DNA of 64,000 nucleotides from Fratercula arctica (taxonomy: Eukaryota; Chordata; Aves; Charadriiformes; Alcidae), in NCBI GenBank assembly GCA_947846985.1, contig CANTUZ010000025.1, forward strand, positions 6,384,100-6,448,099. Reading direction: 5' to 3'. Below are positions 10,138-21,877 of the stretch, in pieces; within the stretch, counting starts at the first letter, position 1, and each line of letters opens with the position of its first letter. The translations under genes were made by a program, and so were the position numbers. The notes under the pieces are model-generated. The model searched no databases. It was not told where the DNA came from and was given only the letters and a program-made list of their open reading frames with translations.

Positions 10138-13100
10138 ATAGAATCATAGAATCATTTAGGTTGGAAAAGACTCTTGGGATCATCGAGTCCAACCATCAAC
10201 CCCACTCTACAAAGTTCTCCCCTACACCATATCCCCTAACACCACATCTAAACGACTCTTAAACACATTCAGGGATGGTGACTCCACCACCTCCCTGGGC
10301 AGCCTGTTCCAGTGTCTGACCACTCTTTCTGTGAAGAATTTTTTCCTAATGTCCAGTCTAAACCTACCCTGTTGCAGCTTTAACCCATTCCCTAATTACC
10401 TGTGAGAAGAGACCAGCACCAACCTCTCTACAGTGTCCTTTCAAGTAGTTGTAGAGAGGGATGAGGTCTCCCCTCAGCCTCCTCTTCCTCAAACTAAACA
10501 GTCCCAGCTCCTTCAATCGCTCCTCATGAGATTTATTCTCCAGGCCCTTCACCAGCTTCGTTGCCCTCCTCTGCACTCACTCCAGCACCTCGATATCTCT
10601 CTCGTATTGAGGTGCCCAAAACTGGACACAATACTCAAGGTGTGGCCTCACCAGTGCTGAGTACAGGGGGACAATCACCTCCCTCCTTCTGCTGGTCACA
10701 CTCTTTCTAATACAAGCCAGGGTGCCATTGGCTTTCTTGGCCACCTGGGCACACTGCTGGCTCATGTTCAGCCACTTGTCAATTAGAACCCCCAGGTCCT
10801 TTTCTGCCAGGCAGCTCTCCAGCCACACTTCCCCAAGCCTGTAGCGATGCATGGGGTTGTTGTGGCCCAAGTGCAGGACCCGGCACTTGGCCTTGTTGAA
10901 GCACATTCCATTAGCGTTGGCCCATCGATCCAATCTATCCAAGTCTCTCTGTAGAGCCTCCCTATCCTCATGCAGATCAACACTCCCACTTAACTTGGTG
11001 TCATCTGCAAACTTGCTGATGATACACTCTATGTCCTTATCAAGATCATCAATAAAGATGTCAAACAGAAATGGTCCCAACACCGAGCCCTGAGGAACAC
11101 CACTTGTGACCGGCCGCCAGCTGGATTTAACTCCATTGACCACCACTCTTTGGGACCGTCCATCCAGCCAGTGCTTGATCCAGCAGATCGTATGCTCATC
11201 CAGGCCATGAGCAGCCAGTTTTTCCATGAGAATTCTATGGGGGACAGTGTCAAATGCTTTTCGAAAGTCTAGGTAGACAATGTCCACAGCCTTTCCCTCA
11301 TCCAATAATCGGGTCATCTTGTCATAGAAGGAGATCAGGTTCGTCAGGCAGGACCTGCCTTTCATAAACCTAGGCCTGATCCCCTGCTTGTCCATTATAT
11401 GACTTGTAATGGCACTCAAGATGATCTGCTCCATGACCTTCCCTGCTACCGAGGTCAGATTGACAGGTCTATAGTTTCCCGGATCCTCCTTTCTGCCTTT
11501 CTTGTAGATGGGTGCTACATTTGCTACCCTCCAGTCCATTGGGACCTCCCCAGTTAGCCATGACTTCAGGTAGATAATGGAATGTGGCTTGGCAAGCACG
11601 TCTGCCAACTCTTTCAGCACTCTTGGATGTAACCCATCCGGCCCCATAGACTTGTGCGCATCCAAGCGGTGTAGCAGGTCACTGATCACTTCCTCTTTAA
11701 TTGTGATGACCTCGTTCAGCTTCCCCTCCCTGTCTCCTAGCTCATGAGGCTGGGTGCCCAGGGAACAGCCAGTTCCACTGCTAAAGACTGAGGCAAAGTA
11801 GGCATTGAGCACCTCAGCCTTTTCCTCATCCTTTGTGACTATGTTTCCCTCTGCATCCAATAAGGGAGGGAGATTTTCCCTAATCCTCCTTTTGTTGTTA
11901 AGGATAACAAAAAATGAACTTACATTAACAGCTGTAGCTAGGTTGAGCTCTAGCTGCGCTTTGGCTCTCCTAATTTTCTCCCTGCATAGCTTCACTACAT
12001 CCTTATAGTCTTCATGAGAGACCTGCCCCCTCTTCCAAAGGTCATAGACTCTCCTTTTGTTCTTGAGGTCCAGCCAAAGGTCCCTATTTAGCCAGGCCGG
12101 TCTCCTTCCCTGCCCACTTGTTTTTCGGCACACGGGGACAGCCTCCTCCTGTGCCTTTAAGACTTTTCTCTCGAAGTATGTCCAGCCTTCCTGGGCTCCT
12201 ATATCCTTCAGGGCAGCCTCCCAAGGGATTTTGTCCAGCAGTCTTCTGAACAGGTCAAAGTTTGCCCTCCGGAAGTCTAAGGTGGCAGTTTTACTAACCC
12301 CTCTCCTTGTTTCTCCAAGAATCAAAAGCTCAATCATCTCATGATCACTGTGCCCTAGACGGCCACCAACCTTTACTTCCCCCACAAGTTCTTCCCTGTT
12401 CACAAGAAGCAGGTCCAGGAGGGCACCTTCCCTGGTCGGCTCACTTACCAGCTGTGTGAGGAAGTGGATTGTTCCCTCTCTGCTGGAGCCTCTCTGGCCT
12501 CTCTGCTGTGTTGTATTCCCAGCAGATATCCGGGAGGTTAAAGTCCCCCACAAGAACAACGGCAAGTGACTGCGAGATTTCCCCCAGCTGCTTATAGAAA
12601 GCTTCATCCACCTCACTGCTTTGGTTGGAAGGTCTATAGCAGACTCCCACAGCGATATCAGCTTTATTGGCCCTTAACCTAATCCAAACACTCTCCACCC
12701 CATCGTCACTATACTTGATTTCTGAGCTCTCATAGCATTCTCTAACATACAGGGCCACTCCACCACCTCTCCTTTCCTGTCTATCCCTCCTGCAGAGCTT
12801 GTAGCCATCGGTTGTGGCACTCCAGTCATGTGAGGCATCCCACCACGTTTCTGTGATAGCCACATAGTTTTCCTGGTGCATCATGGCTTCAAGCTCCCCC
12901 TGTTTGTTGCTCATACTGCGTGCATTGGTATAGATGCACTTCAGATGAGCTAATGATTCCAACACCTTTTTGTGAGTGTGGGCCCCATTTCCTACCAGAC
13001 CCTTCTCAGGTGCTTCCATGATTTCTAAATGTCCATCCCTTCCCTCAAATGAAATGGCAGAGCGAGAGTCCTCGCTAGTCCACCATCCTTCAAGCCCTGG

Positions 13101-13293
13101 CATGCTTCCCTTGGGGTTAGTCCTGACAGGCCCAGTTATCTCCCCTTCCCCCCTCATATCTAGTTTAAAGCCCTGTCAATGAGCCCTGCTAACTCCTGCC
13201 CCAAAATTCTTTTCCCCTTCTGGGACAGGTGCATCCCACCTGCCACCAGCAGGCCAGGTGTCTCATATAGCAGCCTGTGATCAAAAAACCCAA
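10138..13293 (-). mobile_element. CR1 LINE, 3.2 kb, inserted into ERV-A1 pol
   Basis: The minus-strand 3' end is at 10138 with the CR1 tail repeat (ATGATTCTATGATTCTAT). ORF2 is largely preserved: endonuclease (13157-12441: AITETWW, GGGVALYV, LVGDFN) and reverse transcriptase (12616-10364: [30 protein letters not shown]). One frameshift near 12500 separates the two, and one TGA at 10577-10579 breaks the RT C-terminus, in a context (GAGTGA for GAGCGA) typical of CpG decay. The copy is 5'-truncated near the start of ORF2. Duplicated target is at most a few bases (AGTC). Confidence 0.93.
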
Positions 13294-13602
13294 GTCCATT
13301 CCCATGATTTTCCTTTTTTGAGCAAATTGTATGGGGGATGAGTGATAATGGAAAAACCAGGAATATGTTTGTGCCATATGTTTGGCTCTTAAAATGCGAT
13401 GTAACTCCTTTACGCTAGATGGGCTTTATCCCTGTTCTATTTTTTCTAGGGTGTCCTGGGGAATAGAGGCAGCTCCTTTAATCCACCAGATTCCCAGAAA
13501 TTTAATCTCCTGCACTGATCCCTGACATTTTGAGTCTGGAATTTCCAATCCTAATTTGATCAGTGTTCCTTGAATGTTTTCCATTGTGTCTTTCCACATT
13601 CA
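13294..13602 (-). pseudogene. ERV-A1 pol remnant with RT palm deleted
   Basis: This matches 43812-44090 of ERV-A2, downstream of the RT active site. At about 13603 the sequence jumps to what corresponds to about 44720 in ERV-A2, inside protease. Some 630 bases that carry the LPQG and YIDD region in ERV-A2 are missing. The element could not encode a working RT even without the CR1. Confidence 0.75.
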
Positions 13603-13932
13603 TCCATCAAATCTTAGAATGTCAATGTTTGCAGCACGGACTATTACTTCTGCTCTGGTTAATCTCCGCTCCCCTGGCAACCAGAGAGTTACTTTTGCAG
13701 TGGGGCATTCCTTCACTACTCCCTCAATTCCTGTGAATTTAACCCTGTGTCGGCCAGGTTTTATGCCAAGGGTTTGTGCTGTTTCTTTAGTGATTACTGA
13801 CATTTGGGCCCTAGTATCAATGAGAAAATTTATCAATATTTTTCGGGGTCCAACGGGAATGGCAATAGTAGATTCAGAGCATTCATCAGAGAGCCACTGA
13901 ATTGCTAGTACCTGCCGGGCAGGGTGGCTCAC
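13600..13932 (-). pseudogene. ERV-A1 retropepsin-type protease
   Basis: Retroviral aspartic protease cleaves the gag and pol polyproteins. A 110-codon open stretch starts in the -1 frame relative to gag, as expected for gag-pro frameshifting. The active-site motif reads FLIDTRAQMS, so the catalytic DTG is DTR here, while ERV-A2 keeps DTG and the ERVL-like element keeps LVDTGAQ. The C-terminus is cut by the deletion at 13603. Confidence 0.8.
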
Positions 13933-15478
13933 TGTCGTCCCCCCCCAGGATACAAGTTTTTTTGCTGAGCACTAACTACAGTAGTTTTCCTGTTATGCTG
14001 GGGTTCTGCCTCAATTAGGTTGTGTTCTGGCGCAGAAGGAGCACTTTCTTTGTGGGTTGGGTTTTTTTGAGCTAGATAGCTTCCCTCAGCTGAGTTATTC
14101 CTTTTACACAGAGATTGGACTAGGGAACGGAGATCCTCTGTAGAGGCACCGTGTAGAAATTGTTGAGGTACACCCAAATTTAGGGCTTTGCGCCACAACT
14201 CATTCCGTTTCTTATCAGATCTGAATCTCCCATCAAATTTAGGATTCTGGGTATGGACTTGGCAAACTCGCTGTGAAAGATCCGTGGTTTTTCCACTGAA
14301 TGAACTGACCCAGCCCATTCAGCATCCATACCTATCTATTTCTTGTACAAACTTGCTCCAGGTGGGTATGGGGGCTTGCTGATCTCATCTATGAACGCAA
14401 CCAGCATTTTCATGAGCAGCTTGTATGCGGTCCTGAGCATTTGCTACGAACATCTTAAGACAATCAGGAAGACTGTGAGTAAGAGGGGTTAATCGTGCTG
14501 GGTCAATGGGAGCTGGCATCGAGGATTTCCTTAAAGCGTCTCTTTCATACATCGCTTGTATGCAGGCTGCTTTCTGTACTGCCTCAGACAGATTGGAGTA
14601 ACCTGTAGCTTTAATCTCCAGTAGTTCCCCTCTCTCCTGGGGTTTTATACCACCTGCCCAGTATACTGCTCGTGCAATTAAGGAATAATTATGATCTCCT
14701 GGCATGGTGGTTAAAAATACTCCTGGTCTCCAATAGCCTCCGGCTTCCTCCTCACTTAACATAATTCTGTCTCTCCCCCCAAGAGAAACTCACCACACAT
14801 ACTCGACTTCTGATTCCCCTGACCGCCTGGAGAATTTCTCCTGTATTTTTGCCAATTCCACCGGTGACCACAGAATTGTACGCACAGTAGTGTGAATCTC
14901 ATCATTGCTGTCAACAGCGGTTTCAGTTTTAACCAGAGGTCGAACAGGAGTCAGTTGAGGTTCAGAATCGGGGGTCCCTTTGATCTCATCATCATCACTG
15001 TCAAACCAAATATCTCCGTTCCAAGTTTCAGGGTTTGTTCTACACATTAATCTATGAATCTGCCTGACCGGAGCAGAAGGTTGCATCTTATCTAATAGCA
15101 GATTCACCCTTTCTAACAGTTAAGACGATTATTCTCACTCACAAGTTTATCAACTTGGATTCCTAGTTTTTCTCCTATCTCCCTCTCAAAGGCTAATGAT
15201 GACTTCAGCACCTCATTTTCTGATTTCAAAGTTGCATATTCTACAGGAGAAATTTGCGTGACAGCAGGGGCTTCCTTAGCTTCTTGCTGAGCACAAGATA
15301 CACAGGCTCCTAAAACTGCACAAATGACACCTTTACCTTTTTTCACTCCAATCTTTTGCGCAGCCTGACACTGCTCAATGCATTCTAACACTTTCTCTTC
15401 ATCCTTCTAAAACTTTTGAGCCCACTCCTTCCCAGCCTGGAAAGGGGCACAGTTATATTTTTGCAGCAGCTTATCCAT
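13929..15478 (-). pseudogene. ERV-A1 gag
   Basis: Gag is the structural polyprotein of the particle. A start codon in a good context (GCCATGG) lies at 15478-15476, only 29 bases after the LTR end. The frame opens with MDKLLQKYN, meets a stop near 15410, and continues through 15391-15113 with a leucine-rich coiled-coil segment (about 15240-15120). A frameshift near 15110 and stops at 14790 and 14385 break the rest. Later segments align with ERV-A2 gag (SEEEAG, LPDCLK, NELWRKAL). I see no CCHC zinc knuckle at the C-terminus. The last codons contain the frameshift heptamer. Confidence 0.8.
13956..13962 (-). other. Gag-pro -1 frameshift heptamer (A AAA AAC)
   Basis: In the gag frame the codons read CAA AAA AAC, so A-AAA-AAC is in slippery phase nine codons before the gag stop. 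Protease continues in the -1 frame. About 25 bases downstream the RNA could fold: GAGCCAC pairs with GTGGCTC around an inner CCTGC-CCG-GCAGG hairpin. A run of eight G lies in between. ERV-A2 has the same heptamer at the same place (45068-45074). Confidence 0.75.
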
Positions 15479-15507
15479 GGCAATTCTGCCAACTATGCCA
15501 ATTTTTC

Positions 15508-16654
15508 TGTTGCGTTAAAGGGTAAAGGAATTTGGCAGAAAATAAACCCCCTTGTATTCCAGCTTGTCCTCAGATATCAGAGGGGCTGGGGGCAGCTGGG
15601 CTTAGATTCTGAGCGATGCCCAATTCGGCACTATAGGTCCAGTCACATTCAATGTATTGAACTACCATGATTACGAATGCAAAACAGCACAATGCACTTT
15701 TGGTCTATTCGCGTTCAATGAATTAGCACAGCCAGATTTAAGGAGTTTGGTCGCGTTCAATGAGAACTCTCATGGCTAGATTAATGAATAATGCAGTTTA
15801 CTGAGGCAACAGAATTGCAGATTCTTTTGGATTGCCAGTGATAATACACTGTCTGCAAAGCACGTGCAAGTAATATAGCAGCATAAAACAACTTGAGTAA
15901 TATCGTAGCATGAAACAACTCTCTATAGAGATTTCTAAGTTTCTCAGGGAAGCACTCTGTATAGAGTGTTTGGATCTCACCCAATAGGTGCCCATTGACT
16001 GATCCCAGAGGTCAGTGATGGTTTGTGATGGTATCTTCCTGACTTGTCTGCGATGATATCTTCCCTAATATCCCTCCATTCTTAAGCCATTTTAATACTA
16101 TTTTTTACCTTTCAGGTGTTGCTTGAGTGACTCTAGTCATACATACCTTTGTTATGGTTGGTGTAAAATTTCCTCGCTTCGCATTTAAAGATATAGACTA
16201 GCAGAAATTCAGAGTGCAGACTCAGTGAGGGGTGGTCGCACCTTGGAGGCAGGTAGCTTTTAGGATGGAGGTGTGTTTTGGTATTATAATGACATTATAA
16301 TGAGCAAAGTTCAACCTAAGGGCATAATTTTTACAAAAAATAAGAAACTGTTGGCTCAGGGTAACAACTATGCAGCTTATCAGTGTTTGTAGTACCATAA
16401 GTTCCCATTCCCTGTGCTAATGCACAGAATTTGGCTACGGTATCTTCACACCGCCCCACTCTCCATGCCGTTTTTTTTTCCACCTTAGAATCTGCTGACT
16501 CTAAGATTGCAAGTTATGTGGCCTAGGGAACTATGGTGGAATACGTTCTTTGCATATCAGCTGCACTCCACCCTGGAAGTTTCTTCAAGGCTGTACCTTT
16601 TCTCAAAATGTGAATATAACTTTAGTTTCTAAGTCACCTCCAGTAATTATTTCA
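15508..16654 (-). mobile_element. ERV-A1 5' LTR
   Basis: On the minus strand it runs from TGAAATAATTACT (16654) to CGCAACA (15508), about 1147 bp. It matches the ERV-A2 3' LTR (37895-39093) over conserved blocks, such as the TTATAATGTCATTATAAT region at about 16280 and a 'tgactctagtcat' block. Downstream gag begins at once. I do not recognise a clear tRNA primer-binding site in the 29-base gap. Confidence 0.75.
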
Positions 16655-17934
16655 CTCCATGGTACAGAATATTCCATTGGCGATTCTGTTGTTCTGTCTA
16701 TACTCCTTCTCAGCTTCTATGGGAAGCTGAAAAGAGTCCTTGAAAAGTACTGGTAGCTACTACTGGTAGCTTGGCAACAACTAAAACAATATGCATTGTT
16801 GACATTCCTTTCACAACAATCACTAGAAAGAAAATTAACTCTTTCCCAGCTGAAACCAGGACACTATCTCTGTCTGAGTTTGCTTCTCAGTTTTGGAGCT
16901 GAAGTCTGGAAATTTTCTTTTGAGACTGTCAACTAAGTTGAGTCTCAGATTGTTGAGACATGGCATTTTTTCCCCCCTTTTCATGGGTAATATTGACAGG
17001 GTTTTAGAATTTGGGTTTTTTAAATGCTTTTAAATGACTTCTTCTGTAAATGGTATGCTATAGTCTTGAATCCATAGTTAATCTTGAAGCTGTTCTCGTA
17101 ACAGGACATATAATGACATCTTCCTTGAGTTTTGAAAACTGAAGAATGACCTTTAAATAGTCAACACTTTACAGTGAAGTTTTGGTGAAATAAATAATCT
17201 TTGACGTGTTCTTGCAATTTCTGCTTCTTGTGCCTGTTCATTTCCAATAGTCTGCTAGCCCTGGCTTGTCTGTACAAAAAGCTAAAAGAAAGTACGGTGT
17301 GATATTGGAGAAACCAGTGTTTTCTACAACACGTGACTTACTGTGGAGTGTGCTGCCATTTCAGGGCTTCTTAGGATATGAAGTGTTTTCCATGCCAACA
17401 AAAATAAGCATGTGGAATAATGTATGCTATGTATCTGTTGTCAAATCATTGCATACAGTAACTGGGGCCCTAAGCAGCTACTTGGCCAATTGACTTTGAA
17501 ACTGAGAGACCCGTGCTTTTGCACTAGCTGCATTTTTCACTGACTTGTGTGTGACTAAAAGAGTTAACCTGCAATTAGACAGAATCAGTTTATCTTGGTT
17601 TAACTTATTTTCAGCTTCTGGATACTGTTTTCTAAGTGCTTTTTCAACATCACAGTATATGTCCCTTCCATGTCAATATTTGTTCTTGTTCTTTTACAAA
17701 ACAGAGGGATTCCCTGTGTCTACTTTAGCAAGCCTACTACCCAGACATCCAGAGCTCTCTGCACCTAGACATAGATAGGAACTGGGTTCCTACAAGGAAA
17801 TGATTGACAGTGCTCAGGAATAGGTAGTGTCTTGTTGGTTTGAGTCCTAGATAGGCTTGGTTCTTCAGAAGCACTGCACAGCTCAGATTGCAGCATGTCT
17901 GACTATGCACAATAGTAAAACTCCCAGGATCTTT
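16655..17934 (+). other. HOMER1: HOMER1 intron 1 segment, nothing recognised
   Basis: Ordinary intronic sequence between ERV-A1 and the next CR1. Short ORFs have no family features. Confidence 0.5.
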
Positions 17935-18468
17935 GGGAAGTTTTCTGGAGTACTGCGTCCAGCTCTGGGGCCTCCAACATAAAAAGGACATAGACCTGTT
18001 GGAGCAAGTCCAGAGGAGGGCCACGAAGATGATCAGAGGGCTGGAGCACCTCTCCTTTGAAGAAAGGCTGAGAGAGTTGGGGTTGTTCAGCCTGGAGAAG
18101 AGAAGGCTCCAGGGAGACCTTATAGAAGCCTTCCAGTACCTCTTTAGGGGCCTACAGGAAGGATGGGGAGGGACTCTTTATCAGGGAGTGTAATGATAGG
18201 ATGAGGGGTAACAATTTTAAACTGAAAGAGGGTAGATTTAGATTGGATATCAAGAAGAAATTCTTCACTGTGAGAGGGTGGTGAGGCACTGGAACAGGTT
18301 GCCCAGGGAAGCTGTCAATGCCCCATCCCTGGAAGTGTTCAAGGCCATGTTGGATGGGGCTTTGAGCAGCCTGGTCTGGCGGGAGGTGTCCCTGCCCATG
18401 GCAGGGGGGTTGGAACTAGATGATCTTTAAGGTCCCTTCCAACCCTAACCATTCTATGATTCTATAAA
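17935..18468 (+). mobile_element. CR1 LINE 3' end
   Basis: This is the C-terminal part of ORF2 ([15 protein letters not shown] and [14 protein letters not shown] segments) followed by the CR1 3' untranslated end ('ggttggaactagatgatcttt') and the terminal 'ccattctatgattctat'. It is 5'-truncated and has a frameshift after 18190. It is the same 3'-end type as 32368-33540. Confidence 0.9.
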
Positions 18469-19728
18469 AAGACACAGGTGCTGAAGCACATGGTTAAGTA
18501 ACGATCTGTTTTGATGGGATTTTTGTGAAAGGTGAGCGCTAAACTCAAGATTCCCTAGTTACCTCACATCTGAATGGAAATGCTGTCCATGTCTCTTACA
18601 ACAGATCTTAATGGGCCACCCAAGATCTGAGATCATTTTTACTGATAATTATGTATTTGGTGATCTTAAATGTGAGATACAGCTTTGAAAAAAAACCCTC
18701 CCTTTTTGTCCACATTAATTATGAATTTTTAAAATCAGGTTGTAACAAAAGCTAGATTATGTCTGTTATTGGGATTGGTTGGAGGGAATAATAGGGACTT
18801 TTTCTATGATATCTGTGACTGATTTATCATTGGCAGGATTTGAGAATTAATATAATTCTGGAGATAATTTCTTAGACAAGGGAAAATAATCTGCTACTTC
18901 CCCAATTGTTCTTACAAAGTACTCCCTTTACTTAGCATGTGAGATGGAGAGGAAAAGACTTCACTGAGAGGTTCAAATTAACAATTTATAGACTTCACTC
19001 ACAGGTCCCATACGCCAGTATTGCAGGTTTTATGGATACAATGGAGAATGCACTATTGCAATTTAAAAAGCAATTCACAGAATACACTATTACAACCTAC
19101 AAGTGATCCTGAAAAGTACCAACACAAACCATAAGTGTGCTAGATATTAATACCTTAAAAGAGTGCACTAATCACGATCTTAAATCATGCCAAATACCAT
19201 ACGTATGTTTCTTTATCACTTACCCTCTCTCTCAGGTAAGGCCGCTAAATCCCTGGGAAGTTACCTTGCACGTTGTCCTGGACAAGGGGGGAAGAATCTC
19301 CTACAGGCCAGTTGTATTGTTGAAAGACTCTCCCTTTTTCTCTCCAAACCTTAGGGTTTATATTTCCTGATTTGATGGGTGTGCAGGATTGTGCCTGAGT
19401 GGATTGCACTATCTGGGATGGTTATCTGTGGTGGTGTGATGGCCCCTTAGTTTGTATTGCTAATTTTGTGATGTCTGGTATGCAAAGTCGCTGAATAGTG
19501 GTGGAATGGGACTCAGGGCATTTTGTTTGTTAAGGGACTATTCAAGGCTCCATTCGGGTTTCAGTTCTTACTGTGATGCAGTTTGAGGCAACTCTGGGCT
19601 GAGCCATTTCCATAGCTCCCCCCAAGTCATCTCTGCATAGATAAGGATCTGTCAAGGCGAGATGGAGCTGAGTTGAATGACAACTTCCTGCATTTCACTT
19701 TTTGTGCTCTGAAACCAGTTTGTCCCAG
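18469..19728 (+). other. HOMER1: HOMER1 intron 1 segment, nothing recognised
   Basis: AT-rich intron with no recognisable repeat or gene. Confidence 0.5.
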
Positions 19729-20312
19729 TTCATCAAGAAGAGTGTGGCAAGCAGGTCGAGGGAGGTCACCCTCCCCCTCTACTCTGCCCTGGTGAGGCCA
19801 TATCTGGAGCCCAGTTCTGGGCTCCCCGGTTCAAGAAGGATGGGGAACTGCTGGAGAGGGTACAGCAAAGGGCTACCAAGATGATTAGGGGACTGGAACA
19901 CCTCTCTTATGAAGAAAGGCTGAGGGACTTGGGTCTTTTCAATCTGGAAAACAGACGACTGAGGGAGGATCTTATCAGTGCTTATAAATACTTAAAGGGT
20001 AGGTTTCAGGAGGATGGGGCCAGGCTCTTTTCAGTGGTGCCCAGTGACAGGACAAGAGGTAATGGGCACAAACTTGAGCATAGGAAGTTCCACCTAAACA
20101 TGAGGAGGAACTTCTTTACTTTGAGGGTGGCAGAGCACTGGAACAGGCTGCCCAGAGAGGTGGTGGAGTCTCCTTCTCTGGAGACATTCAAAACCTGCCT
20201 GGACGCTGTTCCTGTGCAACCTGCTCTAGGTGACCCTGCTCTGGCAGGGGGGTTGGACTAGATGATCTCCAGAGGTCCCTTCCAACCCCTACCATTCTGT
20301 GATTCTGTGATC
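19729..20312 (+). mobile_element. CR1 LINE 3' end, second subtype
   Basis: This is the C-terminal part of ORF2 ([21 protein letters not shown] and [18 protein letters not shown] segments) with the 3' end 'gggttggactagatgatctccagaggtcccttccaa' and terminal 'ccattctgtgattctgtga'. It is 5'-truncated and has one frameshift near 19810-19870. The tail matches the subtype of the CR1 at 61724-63838 and differs from the copy at 17935. Confidence 0.9.
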
Positions 20313-20883
20313 CCATTCAGCATGAAAATAAGTTTAAAGAGTTCTTCTCTTCTGCTCCTCGGTAACATGCTTAATTCCTATATTTAAAGAATACTGCTGC
20401 TCTTGGGTGCTCAGATTAACATGGTAATCCTCAAATCACTTGCACACTATCTCAACCATTACAGATAGGACCCAAGTTTACATCCTGTAAAGATTACCTT
20501 GCTTGTTTTGTTACTCCTGCCACTGACTATTCTTTTTGTAAAACTCAAGACCTTCCTGATTCAGAGAATTTTGCTGTCACTTAGAGCAACCGGTAGGAAG
20601 TTGCGCATGTATCTGGAGTCATTTGGAAAAGAAGGATAGAATATTAACTATCAACACCATGTTTGAGTTCAAAGTGATTTTACAAAATCCAACCATCCAA
20701 ACATTTATGCAACCTTGGAAAAATGCTAGTTATGTAGTGGGAACCTGGAAGAGATGTTTGATTTGATGTCCTATATGGGTCTGGATAAATCCTAATGAGT
20801 CTGTTTAGACCCTAAAGTAACTGGCTTGATGATTCTGCAACTTGCATATGAAACTACTTTTTCTGAATTCCCTTGGTAAAAGT
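20313..20883 (+). other. HOMER1: HOMER1 intron 1 segment, nothing recognised
   Basis: Unique-looking intron between a CR1 and a solo LTR. Confidence 0.45.
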
Positions 20884-21610
20884 TGTGAGAGACTGGAACC
20901 TCAAAATAATTGTCTCAAAGCTTGCTTAAGCCTCTGCAAATCGATAGCAGGCTTGTGGGCCGATAAGAAGCTTGCTTATGTCTATTTAGCACCTTCTGCA
21001 GACCATTCTTTTGCTTATCAGTCACCACCCAAGATTGCCACCAGCTGAAAAGGGTGTAGGCCTTTGGTTATCAGAGTGGCCAGACCCTGCTTACTCTGGG
21101 GCTTGCCTGGACTTGTCCCACTACCCTAAACTTGCTGTATCACAATGACTGTGCTAAATCAAACTCTGCCTAAGCAACAAAGGTAGGAAGAGCTCATATG
21201 GTGACCGTGTCAAATGACAATTAGCTGGGCAAAGGCCACTGTCACGCTGATTGGTCAAGCTACAGACTGACCTGGACTATAACTGGTGCGGTGACCCACC
21301 ACAACTGGGACTCCCATCACCATCACGACTTGAGAACCATGGATCAATGGGATGCCGCTGAACTCCAGAGGACTGTTGGAACACTGTCGGGCCTGGGGTG
21401 GTGACTATACTTTTGCTGTGCTCCATAATACTACTTCTCCTTTCTGCTTTTCCTCTACTTCCACCTTTATCACTCATCTTGGTGACTATTGCTGGGGAAT
21501 AAAAATAAAACTATGGTAAGCGGCATCTGACCTCGTTTATGTCTTAATCTCACGTTTGGAATCATTGCGAACCTCTCCCGGGCCCAATGTAGTTAGACCG
21601 GGACGTAACA
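20884..21610 (+). mobile_element. Solo LTR, unassigned family, about 727 bp
   Basis: The sequence from TGTGAGAGAC to GGGACGTAACA has LTR layout: an inverted CCAAT box (21250-21254), a TATA-like word (CTATAACT, about 21278), two overlapping AATAAA signals (21498-21509) and a U5-like GC-rich end. Flanks AAAGT and AGAGT could be a 5-bp target duplication with one change. The left boundary is less certain than the right. No other copy is seen in this window. Confidence 0.6.
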
Positions 21611-21877
21611 AGAGTATGGGTGGTATTTAACCAGTTATTAAAATATAGACTTTTGCCTTCACCCTGTACAAGTCCTGCTAGCTTCCTCATTGTAGAGGAG
21701 AAATATTGGGAGGGACAGAATGATCTTTGCAGACTGGGTAAATTAACTCATTTTTGGAAAACCAGATCATTGAATGCTACCTCATATGAATACCAGTTTT
21801 ACAGCAGATGACTGTGCTGCTATTAAGAACTTGATTAGAAAACAAAGTTTATGATTAGCATTGCTGGTTATGATCAC

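Larger units (their letters stand above)
8786..16654 (-). mobile_element. ERV-A1, decayed provirus, 3' part missing
   Basis: In minus-strand order: 5' LTR (16654-15508), gag (15478-13929), protease (13932-13600), a pol remnant with the RT palm deleted, a 3.2-kb CR1 insertion (13293-10138), RNase H (9848-9210) and the start of integrase. Integrase stops at 8786 against another LTR. Env and the 3' LTR are absent. It is the same family as ERV-A2 (37895-46652): gag, protease and RNase H align along their length and the LTRs match over conserved blocks. Class is unresolved; RT and integrase style and 5-bp duplication of the sister copy suggest a class I/III-like element. Confidence 0.85.
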
